Below, one piece after another: positions 8,224-15,575 of a stretch of DNA of 39,355 nt. Below the pieces are notes generated by a model, which saw only the letters and a list, made by a program, of their open reading frames with translations, did no database searches and had not been told where the DNA came from. The DNA comes from an uncultured Lachnoclostridium sp. (GTDB taxonomy: Bacteria > Bacillota > Clostridia > Lachnospirales > Lachnospiraceae), in contig CAJMFH010000024.1 of assembly GCA_905212635.1 (NCBI GenBank), forward strand, positions 1-39,355. The letters run 5' to 3'. How positions within the stretch are numbered: position 1 is the stretch's first letter; each line of letters starts with the position of its first letter. The position numbers and the translations under genes are program-made.

Positions 8224-8329
8224 AAGTCGTACTGACATACGAAGGAAACCCTGAGTAGGAAGGCGGTATAGTTCGAAATACATATTCGTGGCACGAAGTG
8301 TTGACGGTCGGCTTTTGCCGATCTTTTTT
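8224..8329 (+). ncRNA. Structured leader / candidate riboswitch or attenuator upstream of TM1266-hydG
   Basis: This roughly 105-base segment runs from the promoter to an intrinsic terminator and codes for nothing. Local hairpins are visible: TCGTA-CTGACA-TACGA, GTAT...ATAC, CGAA...TTCG and the competing TTCGT-GGC-ACGAA, then the terminator stem. The presence of alternative pairings just before a terminator, 98 bases upstream of the first gene, fits a cis-acting attenuator. I could not match it to a riboswitch class I know; it could also be a free small RNA. Confidence 0.55.
8306..8329 (+). terminator. Intrinsic terminator inside the hydG operon leader
   Basis: A 7-bp stem GGTCGGC / GCCGATC (one G-U pair) with a TTTT loop is followed by six T residues. 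It lies between the promoter and the first gene, so read-through is required for expression unless a second promoter exists. Confidence 0.8.
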
Positions 8330-8373
8330 ATTGCTTTAAGGGAATTGTTTAAGACGGTGAGAAGTGGGGGAAC

Positions 8374-8387
8374 CCATAACGTTATGG
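8374..8387. repeat. 14-bp perfect palindrome in the hydG operon leader
   Basis: CCATAACGTTATGG is a perfect palindrome 40 bases before the TM1266-type start. It is preceded by TGGG-GGAA-CCCA, another small hairpin. It could be an operator or part of the RNA structure; no regulator is identified. Confidence 0.45.
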
Positions 8388-8427
8388 ACATTGCCTGCAA
8401 GCACAAAATACGGAAAGGAGGGATTGC

Positions 8428-8673
8428 ATGGAAAAACGTGTCGCCGTGATCGGAATCGTAGTAGAGAAAGAGGAATCCGCCGAAACCGTGAATGCCATAC
8501 TGCATGAATATCGTGACGTGATTGTGGGAAGAATGGGGATTCCCTACCGGGAACGCGGATTGTCTGTGATCAGTGTGATCGTTGACGCACCCAATGCAAC
8601 GATCAGCGCTATTTCAGGAAAACTTGGGATGACAGACGGAGTAACAAGCAAAGCAATTTATGCAACAAAATGA
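8428..8673 (+). CDS. TM1266-type putative iron-only hydrogenase system regulator
   Basis: This is an 81-residue ACT-like alpha/beta protein: MEKRVAVIGIVVEKEESAET, then VNAILHEYRDVIVGRMGIPY, SVIVDAPNATISAISGKLGM and a short tail. The family is the small protein annotated as iron-only hydrogenase system regulator (TM1266), commonly encoded beside hydE, hydF or hydG; its ligand and DNA-binding ability are not established. Here it directly precedes hydG by 19 bp and shares its promoter and leader. RBS AAAGGAGG lies upstream of ATG 8428. Confidence 0.85.
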   Translation: MEKRVAVIGIVVEKEESAETVNAILHEYRDVIVGRMGIPYRERGLSVISVIVDAPNATISAISGKLGMTDGVTSKAIYATK

Positions 8674-8692
8674 ATTGGAGGAAAAGGAAACT

Positions 8693-10111
8693 ATGTATAA
8701 TCCAAAGTCGGGAAAAGCAACCGAATTTATTGATGATCAGGAGATATTAGAGTCTCTGGAATACGCACAAAAAAACAAAAATAATAAAGAAGTAATAGAT
8801 GCAATATTAGAAAAGGCATCTGCCATGAAAGGCATTAGCCACAGGGAGGCAGCCGTATTATTAGAGTGTGAATTAGAAGAAGAAAACAAGAAAATAGAAA
8901 AATTGGCGAAAGAAATTAAGCAGCGTTTTTATGGCAACCGAATTGTAATGTTTGCGCCATTATATCTGTCAAATTATTGTGTCAATGGCTGTACCTATTG
9001 TCCATATCATCATTGTAATGAGCATATCCGCAGAAAAAAACTGACACAGGATGAAATCCGGGACGAAGTGATAGCCTTGCAGGATATGGGGCATAAGAGG
9101 CTTGCCATCGAGGCGGGAGAAGATCCGGTCAACAATCCGATCGAGTATATTTTGGACAGCATTAAGACCATTTACAGCATCAAACATAAAAATGGTGCGA
9201 TCCGCCGTGTCAATGTAAATATTGCTGCTACAACTGTAGAAAACTATCAGAAATTACATGATGCCGGTATCGGAACGTATATTTTGTTCCAGGAGACCTA
9301 TAACAAAGAAAGCTATGAAAAACTCCATCCAACCGGTCCAAAACACAATTACGATTATCATACCGAAGCGATGGATCGTGCGATGGAAGGCGGTATCGAT
9401 GACGTCGGACTCGGTGTATTGTTTGGCTTGGAAATGTATCGCTATGAACTTGTCGGAATCATTATGCACGCGGAGCATCTTGAGGCGAAATTTGGAGTCG
9501 GACCGCATACGATCAGTGTACCGCGAATCTGCCCGGCAGATGATATTGATCCGGGAGAATTTACAAACGCAATTTCCGATGAAATATTTGAAAAAATTGT
9601 TGCGGTTATCCGTATTGCCGTGCCATACACGGGTATGATCGTGTCGACAAGAGAATCTCAGAAAACACGTGAAAAAGTGCTTGGACTCGGTATTTCACAG
9701 ATCAGCGGCGGATCCCGCACAAGTGTCGGCGGATATGTCGAAGAAGAAAAAGAAGAGGACAATTCCGCACAGTTTGATGTCAGCGACCGCAGAACCCTGG
9801 ATGAAGTTGTCAACTGGCTTCTCGAACTGGGATATATCCCGAGCTTCTGTACGGCATGCTATCGCGAAGGAAGAACCGGCGACCGCTTTATGAAACTGCT
9901 GAAATCCGGTCAGATCGTCAACTGCTGCCAGCCCAATGCACTGATGACATTAAAAGAGTATCTGGAGGATTATGCCAGCGATGACACCAAACAAAAAGGT
10001 GAAAAAGTTATCCAGAGAGAATTGGAAGTTATTACCAATCCGGTGGTAAAAGAAAAAGCAAGAGAATATATTGAAAATATTCACGAAGGCCAGAGAGATT
10101 TCCGGTTCTAA
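8693..10111 (+). CDS. hydG: [FeFe]-hydrogenase H-cluster radical SAM maturase HydG
   Basis: The enzyme has 472 residues. HydG is a radical SAM tyrosine lyase that splits tyrosine to p-cresol and dehydroglycine and delivers the CO and CN ligands of the hydrogenase H cluster. The SAM-binding [4Fe-4S] motif CX3CX2C is C96-VNG-C100-TY-C103. The C-terminal CX2CX22C site for the auxiliary [4Fe-5S] cluster is CTAC...NCC in the PSFCTACYREGRTGDRF region. Other family blocks are NVNIAATTVENY, LHPTGPKHNYDYH and GGSRTSVGGY. ATG 8693 is chosen because TTGGAGGAAAAGG precedes it; an earlier in-frame start at 8660 lies inside the upstream gene. hydE and hydF are not in the window. Hydrogenase maturation implies anaerobic H2 metabolism. 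Confidence 0.97.
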   Translation: MYNPKSGKATEFIDDQEILESLEYAQKNKNNKEVIDAILEKASAMKGISHREAAVLLECELEEENKKIEKLAKEIKQRFYGNRIVMFAPLYLSNYCVNGCTYCPYHHCNEHIRRKKLTQDEIRDEVIALQDMGHKRLAIEAGEDPVNNPIEYILDSIKTIYSIKHKNGAIRRVNVNIAATTVENYQKLHDAGIGTYILFQETYNKESYEKLHPTGPKHNYDYHTEAMDRAMEGGIDDVGLGVLFGLEMYRYELVGIIMHAEHLEAKFGVGPHTISVPRICPADDIDPGEFTNAISDEIFEKIVAVIRIAVPYTGMIVSTRESQKTREKVLGLGISQISGGSRTSVGGYVEEEKEEDNSAQFDVSDRRTLDEVVNWLLELGYIPSFCTACYREGRTGDRFMKLLKSGQIVNCCQPNALMTLKEYLEDYASDDTKQKGEKVIQRELEVITNPVVKEKAREYIENIHEGQRDFRF

Positions 10112-10131
10112 AAGGAAGGAAATAATAAATG

Positions 10132-10204
10132 CTTATGGTCTAGCAATTGACGAAACTTGTTATCGTGAGATAACTCCCGTTTCTGTCGAGTGCTAGACCA
10201 TAAG
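10132..10204. repeat. Long nested inverted repeat between convergent hydG and aldolase genes
   Basis: Outer arms CTTATGGTCTAGCA (10132-10145) and TGCTAGACCATAAG (10191-10204) are perfectly complementary. Inside lie GACGAAAC / GTTTCTGTC with one bulge, and GTTATC-GTGA-GATAAC. The whole 73 bases fold as one arm. It abuts the stop of the minus-strand gene and probably acts as a bidirectional terminator, although neither side has a long T run. Just before it, AAAGGAAGG...ATG (10130) looks like a ribosome binding site and start that opens a 4-codon ORF ending inside the left arm. Confidence 0.75.
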
Positions 10205-10205
10205 T

Positions 10206-11171
10206 TTAGGCATTCAAAGTCAAATGAACGGCAAATCCGCCGAATTCCCCTTTGATATATACAAAAGTCATAAAGCCGTCTTTGTCGTATTTTGCGGTAG
10301 ACATATCAAATTCGATGCCGCGCAGACCGAGATGGTATACGGCACGTTCTACGGAATTACATCCGACAGCGATATGTCCGTGGGTTCCTGCTCCAGGAGC
10401 TTTCATTACTTCAATTTTTTTGCCGCAGAAATACGATACGTCGATATTTTTCTGAGGAAAACCAAACATGGTAGTGAAAGCATCTGCGGTATCGGCAGCT
10501 TCTGCATCATCGGCACAATTGATACCGATGTGTTTGACTTTAAAACCAAGCATATGGTTGACAGCTTCGCGTGTAAGGGCAGCGATATTGGTAAATTTAT
10601 CGGCGGCAAGAAGCGAGGTGTCTACCATCCAGCTTCCACCGCATGCGATAATGCGGTCAAAGTCAAGGTATTCATTCAGGTTGGAAGAATTGATACCGCC
10701 GGTCGGCATAAATTTCATCTCCGTGTAAGGAGCAGCCATTGCTTTGATCAGTTTCAACCCGCCAATTGCCTCCGCCGGAAATACTTTAACGACATCCAGG
10801 CCAAGAGCAGCAGCTTTCTGTACGTCGCTTGGTGTCGCACAACCAGGCATTACCGGGATTTTCTTATTGATACAATATTTTACTAATTTTTCATCCATTC
10901 CGGGACTGACGATAAATTTGGCACCGGCAGCTACAGCGCGGTCTACCTGCTCGGTTGTGATCACGGTGCCGGCTCCGATCACCATATCCGGATATTCTTC
11001 TGACATGATCTTGATTGCTTCCTCAGCGCAATCGGTTCGAAATGTCACTTCCGCACAAGGAAGTCCGCCGGTACAAAGAGCTTTGCCAAGCGGTCTGGCA
11101 TCCTCGGCATGCTTCAATGCAACTACGGGAACAATTCCGATTTTGGAAAGTGTAACTAATACATCGTTCAT
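10206..11171 (-). CDS. eda: KDPG/KHG aldolase fused to a C-terminal VOC-like domain
   Basis: The product has 321 residues, about 110 longer than a plain Eda. Residues 1 to about 205 are a class I TIM-barrel aldolase that cleaves 2-keto-3-deoxy-6-phosphogluconate or 4-hydroxy-2-oxoglutarate to pyruvate plus an aldehyde. Visible are PVVAL, the catalytic Glu41 and Arg45 of AEVTFRT, GAGTV, and the Schiff-base Lys129 in VVKVFPAE. Residues about 208-321 (FKVKHIGINCADDAEAADTA, GTHGHIAVGCNSVERAVYHL, FVYIKGEFGGFAVHL) look like one glyoxalase/VOC module. What the extra domain does is unknown; substrate gating or oligomerisation are guesses. RBS AAGGAGG precedes the start. No kdgK or uronate genes flank it. 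Confidence 0.88.
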   Translation of the reverse strand: MNDVLVTLSKIGIVPVVALKHAEDARPLGKALCTGGLPCAEVTFRTDCAEEAIKIMSEEYPDMVIGAGTVITTEQVDRAVAAGAKFIVSPGMDEKLVKYCINKKIPVMPGCATPSDVQKAAALGLDVVKVFPAEAIGGLKLIKAMAAPYTEMKFMPTGGINSSNLNEYLDFDRIIACGGSWMVDTSLLAADKFTNIAALTREAVNHMLGFKVKHIGINCADDAEAADTADAFTTMFGFPQKNIDVSYFCGKKIEVMKAPGAGTHGHIAVGCNSVERAVYHLGLRGIEFDMSTAKYDKDGFMTFVYIKGEFGGFAVHLTLNA

Positions 11172-11193
11172 TGAAAAAACCTCCTTTCTCTCT

Positions 11194-11223
11194 AGTATAA
11201 CCGATTTCGTAAACAGATGTCAA
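11194..11223 (-). promoter_or_regulatory. Promoter of the aldolase gene
   Basis: On the minus strand TTGACA (complement of 11218-11223), an 18-base spacer and TATACT (complement of 11194-11199) lie just upstream of the aldolase gene. Confidence 0.75.
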
Positions 11224-11237
11224 TGGAGAAAAATTCG

Positions 11238-11266
11238 TTGCTATTTTCCCACCAAAAGAGTATACT
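11238..11266 (+). promoter_or_regulatory. Promoter of the 11290-truA-aminopeptidase operon
   Basis: TTGCTA (11238-11243), a 17-base spacer and TATACT (11261-11266), divergent from and 14 bp away from the -35 box of the aldolase promoter. Confidence 0.65.
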
Positions 11267-11289
11267 AATAAAAGAGGTTGGTGGTAAAT

Positions 11290-11721
11290 ATGTTTTCGGA
11301 AATTTTTTATTCAAAAAAAACTGGAGAACCGGTGCAGGTCATTGCAGCATGCAGCATATTGCCGGATGAGATCCCAGGGATCTGTTTTCAGCAAATGAGT
11401 GGAGAGTTTGCCTGTTATGTCTGGGATGTGGAGCATTTCAAAGCAAATTATCAGAAAGAAAAAGTACAGATAAAAGAAAAGGCAGAGACGAAGCCAAAGG
11501 AAGAAATTTCAGATTTGGTTCGCTTTCTGGATGCGGATACGTACCGCGAGAAGATGAAAATATTGGAAGGTATGAAAGATGACTTAAATGAGCATATTTT
11601 AAATAATATGGCGGTAAGTCTTGATCTTTCGCTGGAAGACGGCGTGGACGGATATTCTTTCCTGATGTCCGAACTTAAGATACGAAGCCGGTTTGAAGGC
11701 AAGCGGGGAGAACGTCTATGA
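11290..11721 (+). CDS. Hypothetical protein upstream of truA
   Basis: The product has 143 residues. ATG 11290 is preferred over the in-frame TTG at 11278 because the GAGGTTGGTGG purine-rich site lies between them. The N-terminal half is a small mixed alpha/beta region (MFSEIFYSKKTGEPVQVIAA, ACYVWDVEHFKANYQ). A charged Lys/Glu linker follows at about residues 57-75, then a mostly helical C-terminus (SDLVRFLDADTYREKMKILE). No signal peptide, membrane helix or catalytic motif is seen and I do not recognise the family. The stop overlaps the truA start (ATGA), so it is translationally coupled to a tRNA-modification gene. Confidence 0.7.
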   Translation: MFSEIFYSKKTGEPVQVIAACSILPDEIPGICFQQMSGEFACYVWDVEHFKANYQKEKVQIKEKAETKPKEEISDLVRFLDADTYREKMKILEGMKDDLNEHILNNMAVSLDLSLEDGVDGYSFLMSELKIRSRFEGKRGERL

Positions 11722-12461
11722 ATTACCGAATGCAGATACAATACGATGGTACGCGGTATCGCGGCTGGCAGAGGCAGGCAGCGACCGGCGATACGATTCA
11801 GGGAAAACTGGAAGCCATACTTACCAGACGATTTGGAAAAAACATGGAGATTGACGGCGCAAGCCGTACCGATGCCGGGGTTCATGCCTTGGCACAAATT
11901 GCTAATTTTCATGTGCCGGAAGAAGAGGCAGTGCAGCCTGCGGAACTTCAAAAATATATCAATCAATATTTGCCGGAAGACATTGCCGTTACCAGTGTGG
12001 CAATAGCGGGTGAGCGGTTTCACAGCCGGCTCAATGCGACGGGAAAAACCTACGAATATCATTTAATCCCATATGGTACATACGATGTCTTTGCGCGAAA
12101 ATATGCGTGGCAGATGACGGCACTTCTTGATATCACAGCCATGCGGGAAGCCGCGGGATATGTGCTTGGAAGCCATGATTTCCGCAGTTTTTGTACTAAG
12201 GCAGCAAAGAAAAAATCGACTGTCCGCACGATCCGGCTTTTGGAAATTTTTGAGACAAAAAATGAAATTGTCATAGAGATCACCGGCAATGGATTTTTAT
12301 ACAATATGGTTCGCATCCTCGTCGGGACTCTTGTGGAAGTCGGTATGGGAATGCGGAAACCGGACGAGATTCCGGCGATTTTGGAGAAAAAAGAACGCCG
12401 GTATGCAGGCGAGACAGCGCCGGCATGCGGACTGTTTTTAAAACAAATTTACTATGAATAA
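11718..12461 (+). CDS. truA: tRNA pseudouridine(38-40) synthase TruA
   Basis: This 247-residue enzyme isomerises uridines 38-40 of the tRNA anticodon stem. The catalytic aspartate is Asp52 in GASRTDAGVHA. Other family blocks are MQIQYDGTRYRGWQRQ, the RFHSRLNATGKTYEYHL segment, GSHDFRSFCTKAAKKKSTVR and FLYNMVRILVGTLVEVGMG. Length is typical. It overlaps the upstream gene by 4 bp and is followed after 14 bp by a short ORF in the same operon. Confidence 0.97.
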   Translation: MNYRMQIQYDGTRYRGWQRQAATGDTIQGKLEAILTRRFGKNMEIDGASRTDAGVHALAQIANFHVPEEEAVQPAELQKYINQYLPEDIAVTSVAIAGERFHSRLNATGKTYEYHLIPYGTYDVFARKYAWQMTALLDITAMREAAGYVLGSHDFRSFCTKAAKKKSTVRTIRLLEIFETKNEIVIEITGNGFLYNMVRILVGTLVEVGMGMRKPDEIPAILEKKERRYAGETAPACGLFLKQIYYE

Positions 12462-12475
12462 AAGGAAGCGGTCGT

Positions 12476-12706
12476 ATGAGAGAAATGGAATTTAAAATGG
12501 AGCGGGAAGGCCTTGTCAAACCGGGTGAAAAAATCCAGGTAACAGAAGGTGTACTGCCGAGTGCGTATTATTATACTATCATACCGGCGGTTGCCATGTC
12601 GGGAAATATCGCATTTTCCGACCGGCTGAAAAACCGCGAAGGTGTGGTAAAAGATGTAGTTGAAAATGAAAAAGGCTATTATGTGATAGTCGATTTTGAT
12701 GAATAA
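12476..12706 (+). CDS. Small hypothetical protein between truA and aminopeptidase
   Basis: The product has 76 residues and starts at ATG 12476 with AAGGAAG six bases upstream. It appears as a compact, mostly beta sequence (MEREGLVKPGEKIQVTEGVL, ENEKGYYVIVDFDE) without membrane or metal motifs. The Gly-Val-rich turn GVVKDVVENEKGYYVIV suggests a small barrel-like domain, which is only an impression from residue pattern. It sits tightly between truA and the M18 aminopeptidase in one operon. I do not recognise the family. Confidence 0.7.
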   Translation: MREMEFKMEREGLVKPGEKIQVTEGVLPSAYYYTIIPAVAMSGNIAFSDRLKNREGVVKDVVENEKGYYVIVDFDE

Positions 12707-12720
12707 ATGGAGGAATGAAC

Positions 12721-14112
12721 ATGGAACGCAAAAATGCATGGAATGGATATGAAACAGAAGAATTGAAAAAAGTGGATGCGTTAAATCAGGAATACCGCAC
12801 ATTTTTGAATGAAGGAAAAACCGAGCGCGAATGCGTGAAACTGGCTGTGAAAATGGCAGAAGAGGCAGGATACCGCGACTTAAAAGAGGTTATTGCCAAA
12901 AAAGAGACATTGAAGGCAGGAGACAAAGTGTACGCTGTCGGCATGAAAAAAATGATCTCTCTTTTCCAGATCGGAAAGAAACCGTTGGAAGAAGGAATGG
13001 CAATCCTTGGCGCGCACATTGACTCCCCACGTTTGGATATTAAACAGAATCCGTTGTACGAAGAGGGCGGTTTTGCTTATCTTGACACCCATTATTATGG
13101 TGGAATCAAAAAATATCAATGGGTGACACTGCCGCTTGCCATCCACGGTGTGATCGCGAAAAAAGACGGAACGGTTGTCGATGTCAAAATCGGAGAGGAT
13201 AAAGAGGATCCGGTATTTTGCGTGACAGACCTTTTGATTCATCTTTCTGCGGACCGCATGGAAAAGAAGGCAAATAAAGTGATCGAGGGAGAAGAACTGG
13301 ATCTGTTATTTGGAAGCAAGCCACTCAAAGGCAAAGAAAAAGAAGCGGTAAAAGAAAGTGTTCTTGCACTTTTAAAAGAAAAATATGACATGGAAGAAGA
13401 GGACTTTTTGTCGGCAGAATTGGAAATCGTGCCGGCAGGAGAAGCGCGTGAAGCCGGCATTGACACCAGCATGATCATGGGTTACGGACAAGATGACCGT
13501 GTCTGTGCATTTACGTCTCTGAAAGCAATGCTCGAGGTCGAAGGCACGGAATATACGACATGTTGTCTCCTTGTAGATAAGGAAGAAATTGGAAGTGTCG
13601 GAGCGACCGGAATGCAGTCGAAAACCTTTGAAAATACGGTGGCTGAGATTCTTGCCTGCATGGGTGAATATAGTGATCTCGCTGTCCGCCGCTGTCTTGC
13701 GAATTCTAAAATGCTGTCCTCGGATGTAAGCGCTGCCTTTGATCCGACATTTAAGTCTGCCTATGAGCCGAAAAATGCTGCTTATTTTGGAAAAGGAATG
13801 GTATTTAACAAATTTACCGGTTCCCGCGGAAAATCCGGAAGCAATGATGCGAATGCCGAATATATCGCAGGCATCCGCCGTATCCTGGATGAGAGAAATG
13901 TCGCATACCAGACGGCAGAACTTGGAAAAGTAGATGTCGGTGGAGGCGGAACAATTGCCTATATTATGGCACTTTATGGTATGGAAGTGATTGACTGCGG
14001 TGTTGCCGTTCTCAATATGCATGCTCCTTGGGAGATCGTCAGCAAAGCAGATGTCTATGAGACGAAAAAAGGATATATTGTATTTTTGGAAGATGCATTT
14101 TCAGTAAAATAA
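12721..14112 (+). CDS. M18-family aminopeptidase
   Basis: This 463-residue zinc metallo-aminopeptidase belongs to the M18 (aspartyl aminopeptidase-like) family and releases N-terminal residues from peptides in the cytoplasm. The metal-site blocks are visible: GAHIDSPRLDIKQNPLYEEG, then AYLDTHYYGGIKKYQWV, the catalytic-glutamate block VDKEEIGSVGATGMQS, KSGSNDANAEYIAGI, and the C-terminal NMHAPWEIVSKADVYET. ATG 12721 is chosen because TGGAGGAA overlaps the alternative ATG at 12715. It is last in its operon and ends before a strong terminator. Confidence 0.94.
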   Translation: MERKNAWNGYETEELKKVDALNQEYRTFLNEGKTERECVKLAVKMAEEAGYRDLKEVIAKKETLKAGDKVYAVGMKKMISLFQIGKKPLEEGMAILGAHIDSPRLDIKQNPLYEEGGFAYLDTHYYGGIKKYQWVTLPLAIHGVIAKKDGTVVDVKIGEDKEDPVFCVTDLLIHLSADRMEKKANKVIEGEELDLLFGSKPLKGKEKEAVKESVLALLKEKYDMEEEDFLSAELEIVPAGEAREAGIDTSMIMGYGQDDRVCAFTSLKAMLEVEGTEYTTCCLLVDKEEIGSVGATGMQSKTFENTVAEILACMGEYSDLAVRRCLANSKMLSSDVSAAFDPTFKSAYEPKNAAYFGKGMVFNKFTGSRGKSGSNDANAEYIAGIRRILDERNVAYQTAELGKVDVGGGGTIAYIMALYGMEVIDCGVAVLNMHAPWEIVSKADVYETKKGYIVFLEDAFSVK

Positions 14113-14135
14113 GATCTGTTGAAAATAGTCTTGCT

Positions 14136-14175
14136 TCGAGGCATGGATCATCGCGGTCCGTGTCTCGATTTTTTT
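14136..14175 (+). terminator. Terminator after the aminopeptidase gene
   Basis: TCGAGGCATGGA pairs with TCCGTGTCTCGA through 12 bp including two G-U pairs, with a 9-base loop, followed by seven T residues. Confidence 0.9.
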
Positions 14176-14192
14176 GTCTGAAAAACGATATC

Positions 14193-14221
14193 TTGACAAT
14201 AGCCGGCTTCCCTCGTATGAT
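14193..14221 (+). promoter_or_regulatory. Promoter of the pseudokinase gene
   Basis: TTGACA (14193-14198), a 17-base spacer and TATGAT (14216-14221). It lies inside an upstream extension of the next ORF, which supports the downstream start at 14255. Confidence 0.85.
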
Positions 14222-14254
14222 AGGCTTACAATCATAAAAGAAGGGGAAATGCAC

Positions 14255-15448
14255 ATGATGATTCAAAGGGATAGTCTGACGGAAAACATGATATTACAGG
14301 GACGCTATGAAGTAAGAAAAGCCACACGTACGACACAAGTAGAACGGGATTATGATGTATACGACCGAGAGGAAAAGAAAGAGTATCAGGTAAAGGAATT
14401 TTATCCGTCAAATTACTGCAGCAGGGGAGCAGACGGGCAAACAGTCATCGTGCGTGGAGCACGAAACCAATCTGTCTTTGAACAGTCAAAGGAATGGTTT
14501 GCACAGGCCTACCGACAGATTGCCGCCAGTCCGAAAACAAAGGGATTCCCGAAAGCAGTGCGCCTGTTTTCGGAAAATAATACGATTTATGTCATTTTAG
14601 AAAAATCGGATGGCGGGAGGCTTTCTGAGCAGATCCGGCATGCCGGCGGAAAATTGTCTTATGCCGAAAGTGTGCCCATCCTGCGCGCAATTGTGGAAAC
14701 CTTACTGCAAATGCAGCCACCGAAGGGGTATCTGCCCCAAATTTCCAAAGAAAGCATATTGCTCCTAAAAAAGCAGAATAAAACAGAGGTCATATTTACG
14801 GACATTGTGCAGAAAGAAGATGTCATCTATTCTGTGGGAAGTCTCTGGGCTGAGATGCTGACAGGATTATGCCCTCAGACATCATCCCTTCGTGCCCCGT
14901 CAGAACTGGGGGTGGAACTGCCGGCCGAAGCAGAGCAGATGATATTGCGATGTTTGGAAAAGAATACAGAAAACAGGGTGTCTTTGGAGGAACTTCTTTC
15001 GATTCTCCCGCGGGGAAGAAAGGAGAGAAGCGTGCTTACGAAAAAACAAGTTTTATTAGCTGTCGCTGCGCTGATTTTTGCAATAGCAGCATGGAAAAGT
15101 CTGCTTCCGAAAGAGAAAGAAGTTTTGGTCGCGGAAAAGCAGCCCTTTTTGGCAGAAACGGCAGATGTGGAAAGGATTGTGCCGTCACCTGTATCGCCGG
15201 GAGCGATTCAGGTGAATGCGGCAAGTGCGCCGGCGATAACGGAGGCGGCTGTAAGCAGGGTGGTTTTAGAAGAGGTCCCGATAAATACGCCGGAGCAAAC
15301 ACCCGGGAAGACGAAAAAGACAAAACAGAAACAAAAAAAGAAGAACAAAAAGAAGAGTCGGGAAGAAAGGCAAAATAAGGTGGAGCAATCCGTTGTAGCA
15401 CCGAGTAAACCACATAAGCAGAAGTCGGATTTGTTTGATTTTTGGTAA
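14255..15448 (+). CDS. Membrane-anchored Ser/Thr-kinase-like protein lacking catalytic motifs (pseudokinase)
   Basis: The product has 397 residues from ATG 14255 (AGGGG eight bases upstream). About residues 14-255 look like a eukaryotic-type kinase fold. The N-lobe LQGRYEVRKATRTTQVERDY with KEYQVKEFYPSNYCSRG matches the KEYFP block seen in many Firmicutes kinases and retains a VAIK-like lysine. The glycine-rich loop is absent. The HRD position reads LPQ (GYLPQISKESILLL) and the DFG position reads TDI, so catalysis is unlikely. One membrane helix follows (KQVLLAVAALIFAIAAW, about 265-282), then an outside region rich in Ala/Pro/Val and a very Lys-rich tail. It could be a scaffold or wall-associated sensor. 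It precedes the xylanase gene but has its own promoter. Confidence 0.72.
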   Translation: MMIQRDSLTENMILQGRYEVRKATRTTQVERDYDVYDREEKKEYQVKEFYPSNYCSRGADGQTVIVRGARNQSVFEQSKEWFAQAYRQIAASPKTKGFPKAVRLFSENNTIYVILEKSDGGRLSEQIRHAGGKLSYAESVPILRAIVETLLQMQPPKGYLPQISKESILLLKKQNKTEVIFTDIVQKEDVIYSVGSLWAEMLTGLCPQTSSLRAPSELGVELPAEAEQMILRCLEKNTENRVSLEELLSILPRGRKERSVLTKKQVLLAVAALIFAIAAWKSLLPKEKEVLVAEKQPFLAETADVERIVPSPVSPGAIQVNAASAPAITEAAVSRVVLEEVPINTPEQTPGKTKKTKQKQKKKNKKKSREERQNKVEQSVVAPSKPHKQKSDLFDFW

Positions 15449-15575
15449 AATAGGGAAAAATTATAACGTTGACATTATAAAGCTATAACAAAAAAGTTAT
15501 TGAGAAAACAGAAATAATTACTGTACATTATGGCAAAAATATGTTATTCTGAAAATGGAGAAAGGAGGTTGCTAG

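Noticed and set aside
8224..8329. Known riboswitch class (ZTP, glutamine, c-di-GMP, TPP, Mn and cobalamin considered) or hammerhead ribozyme
   Set aside because: Short similarities such as CTGAGTAGG occur, but the conserved cores of these classes are not complete; left as unassigned.
10191..10204. Relationship between the hydG-end repeat and the terminator at 37108-37159
   Set aside because: Both contain GACCATAAG, but the rest of the sequences differ, so nine shared bases are likely chance.
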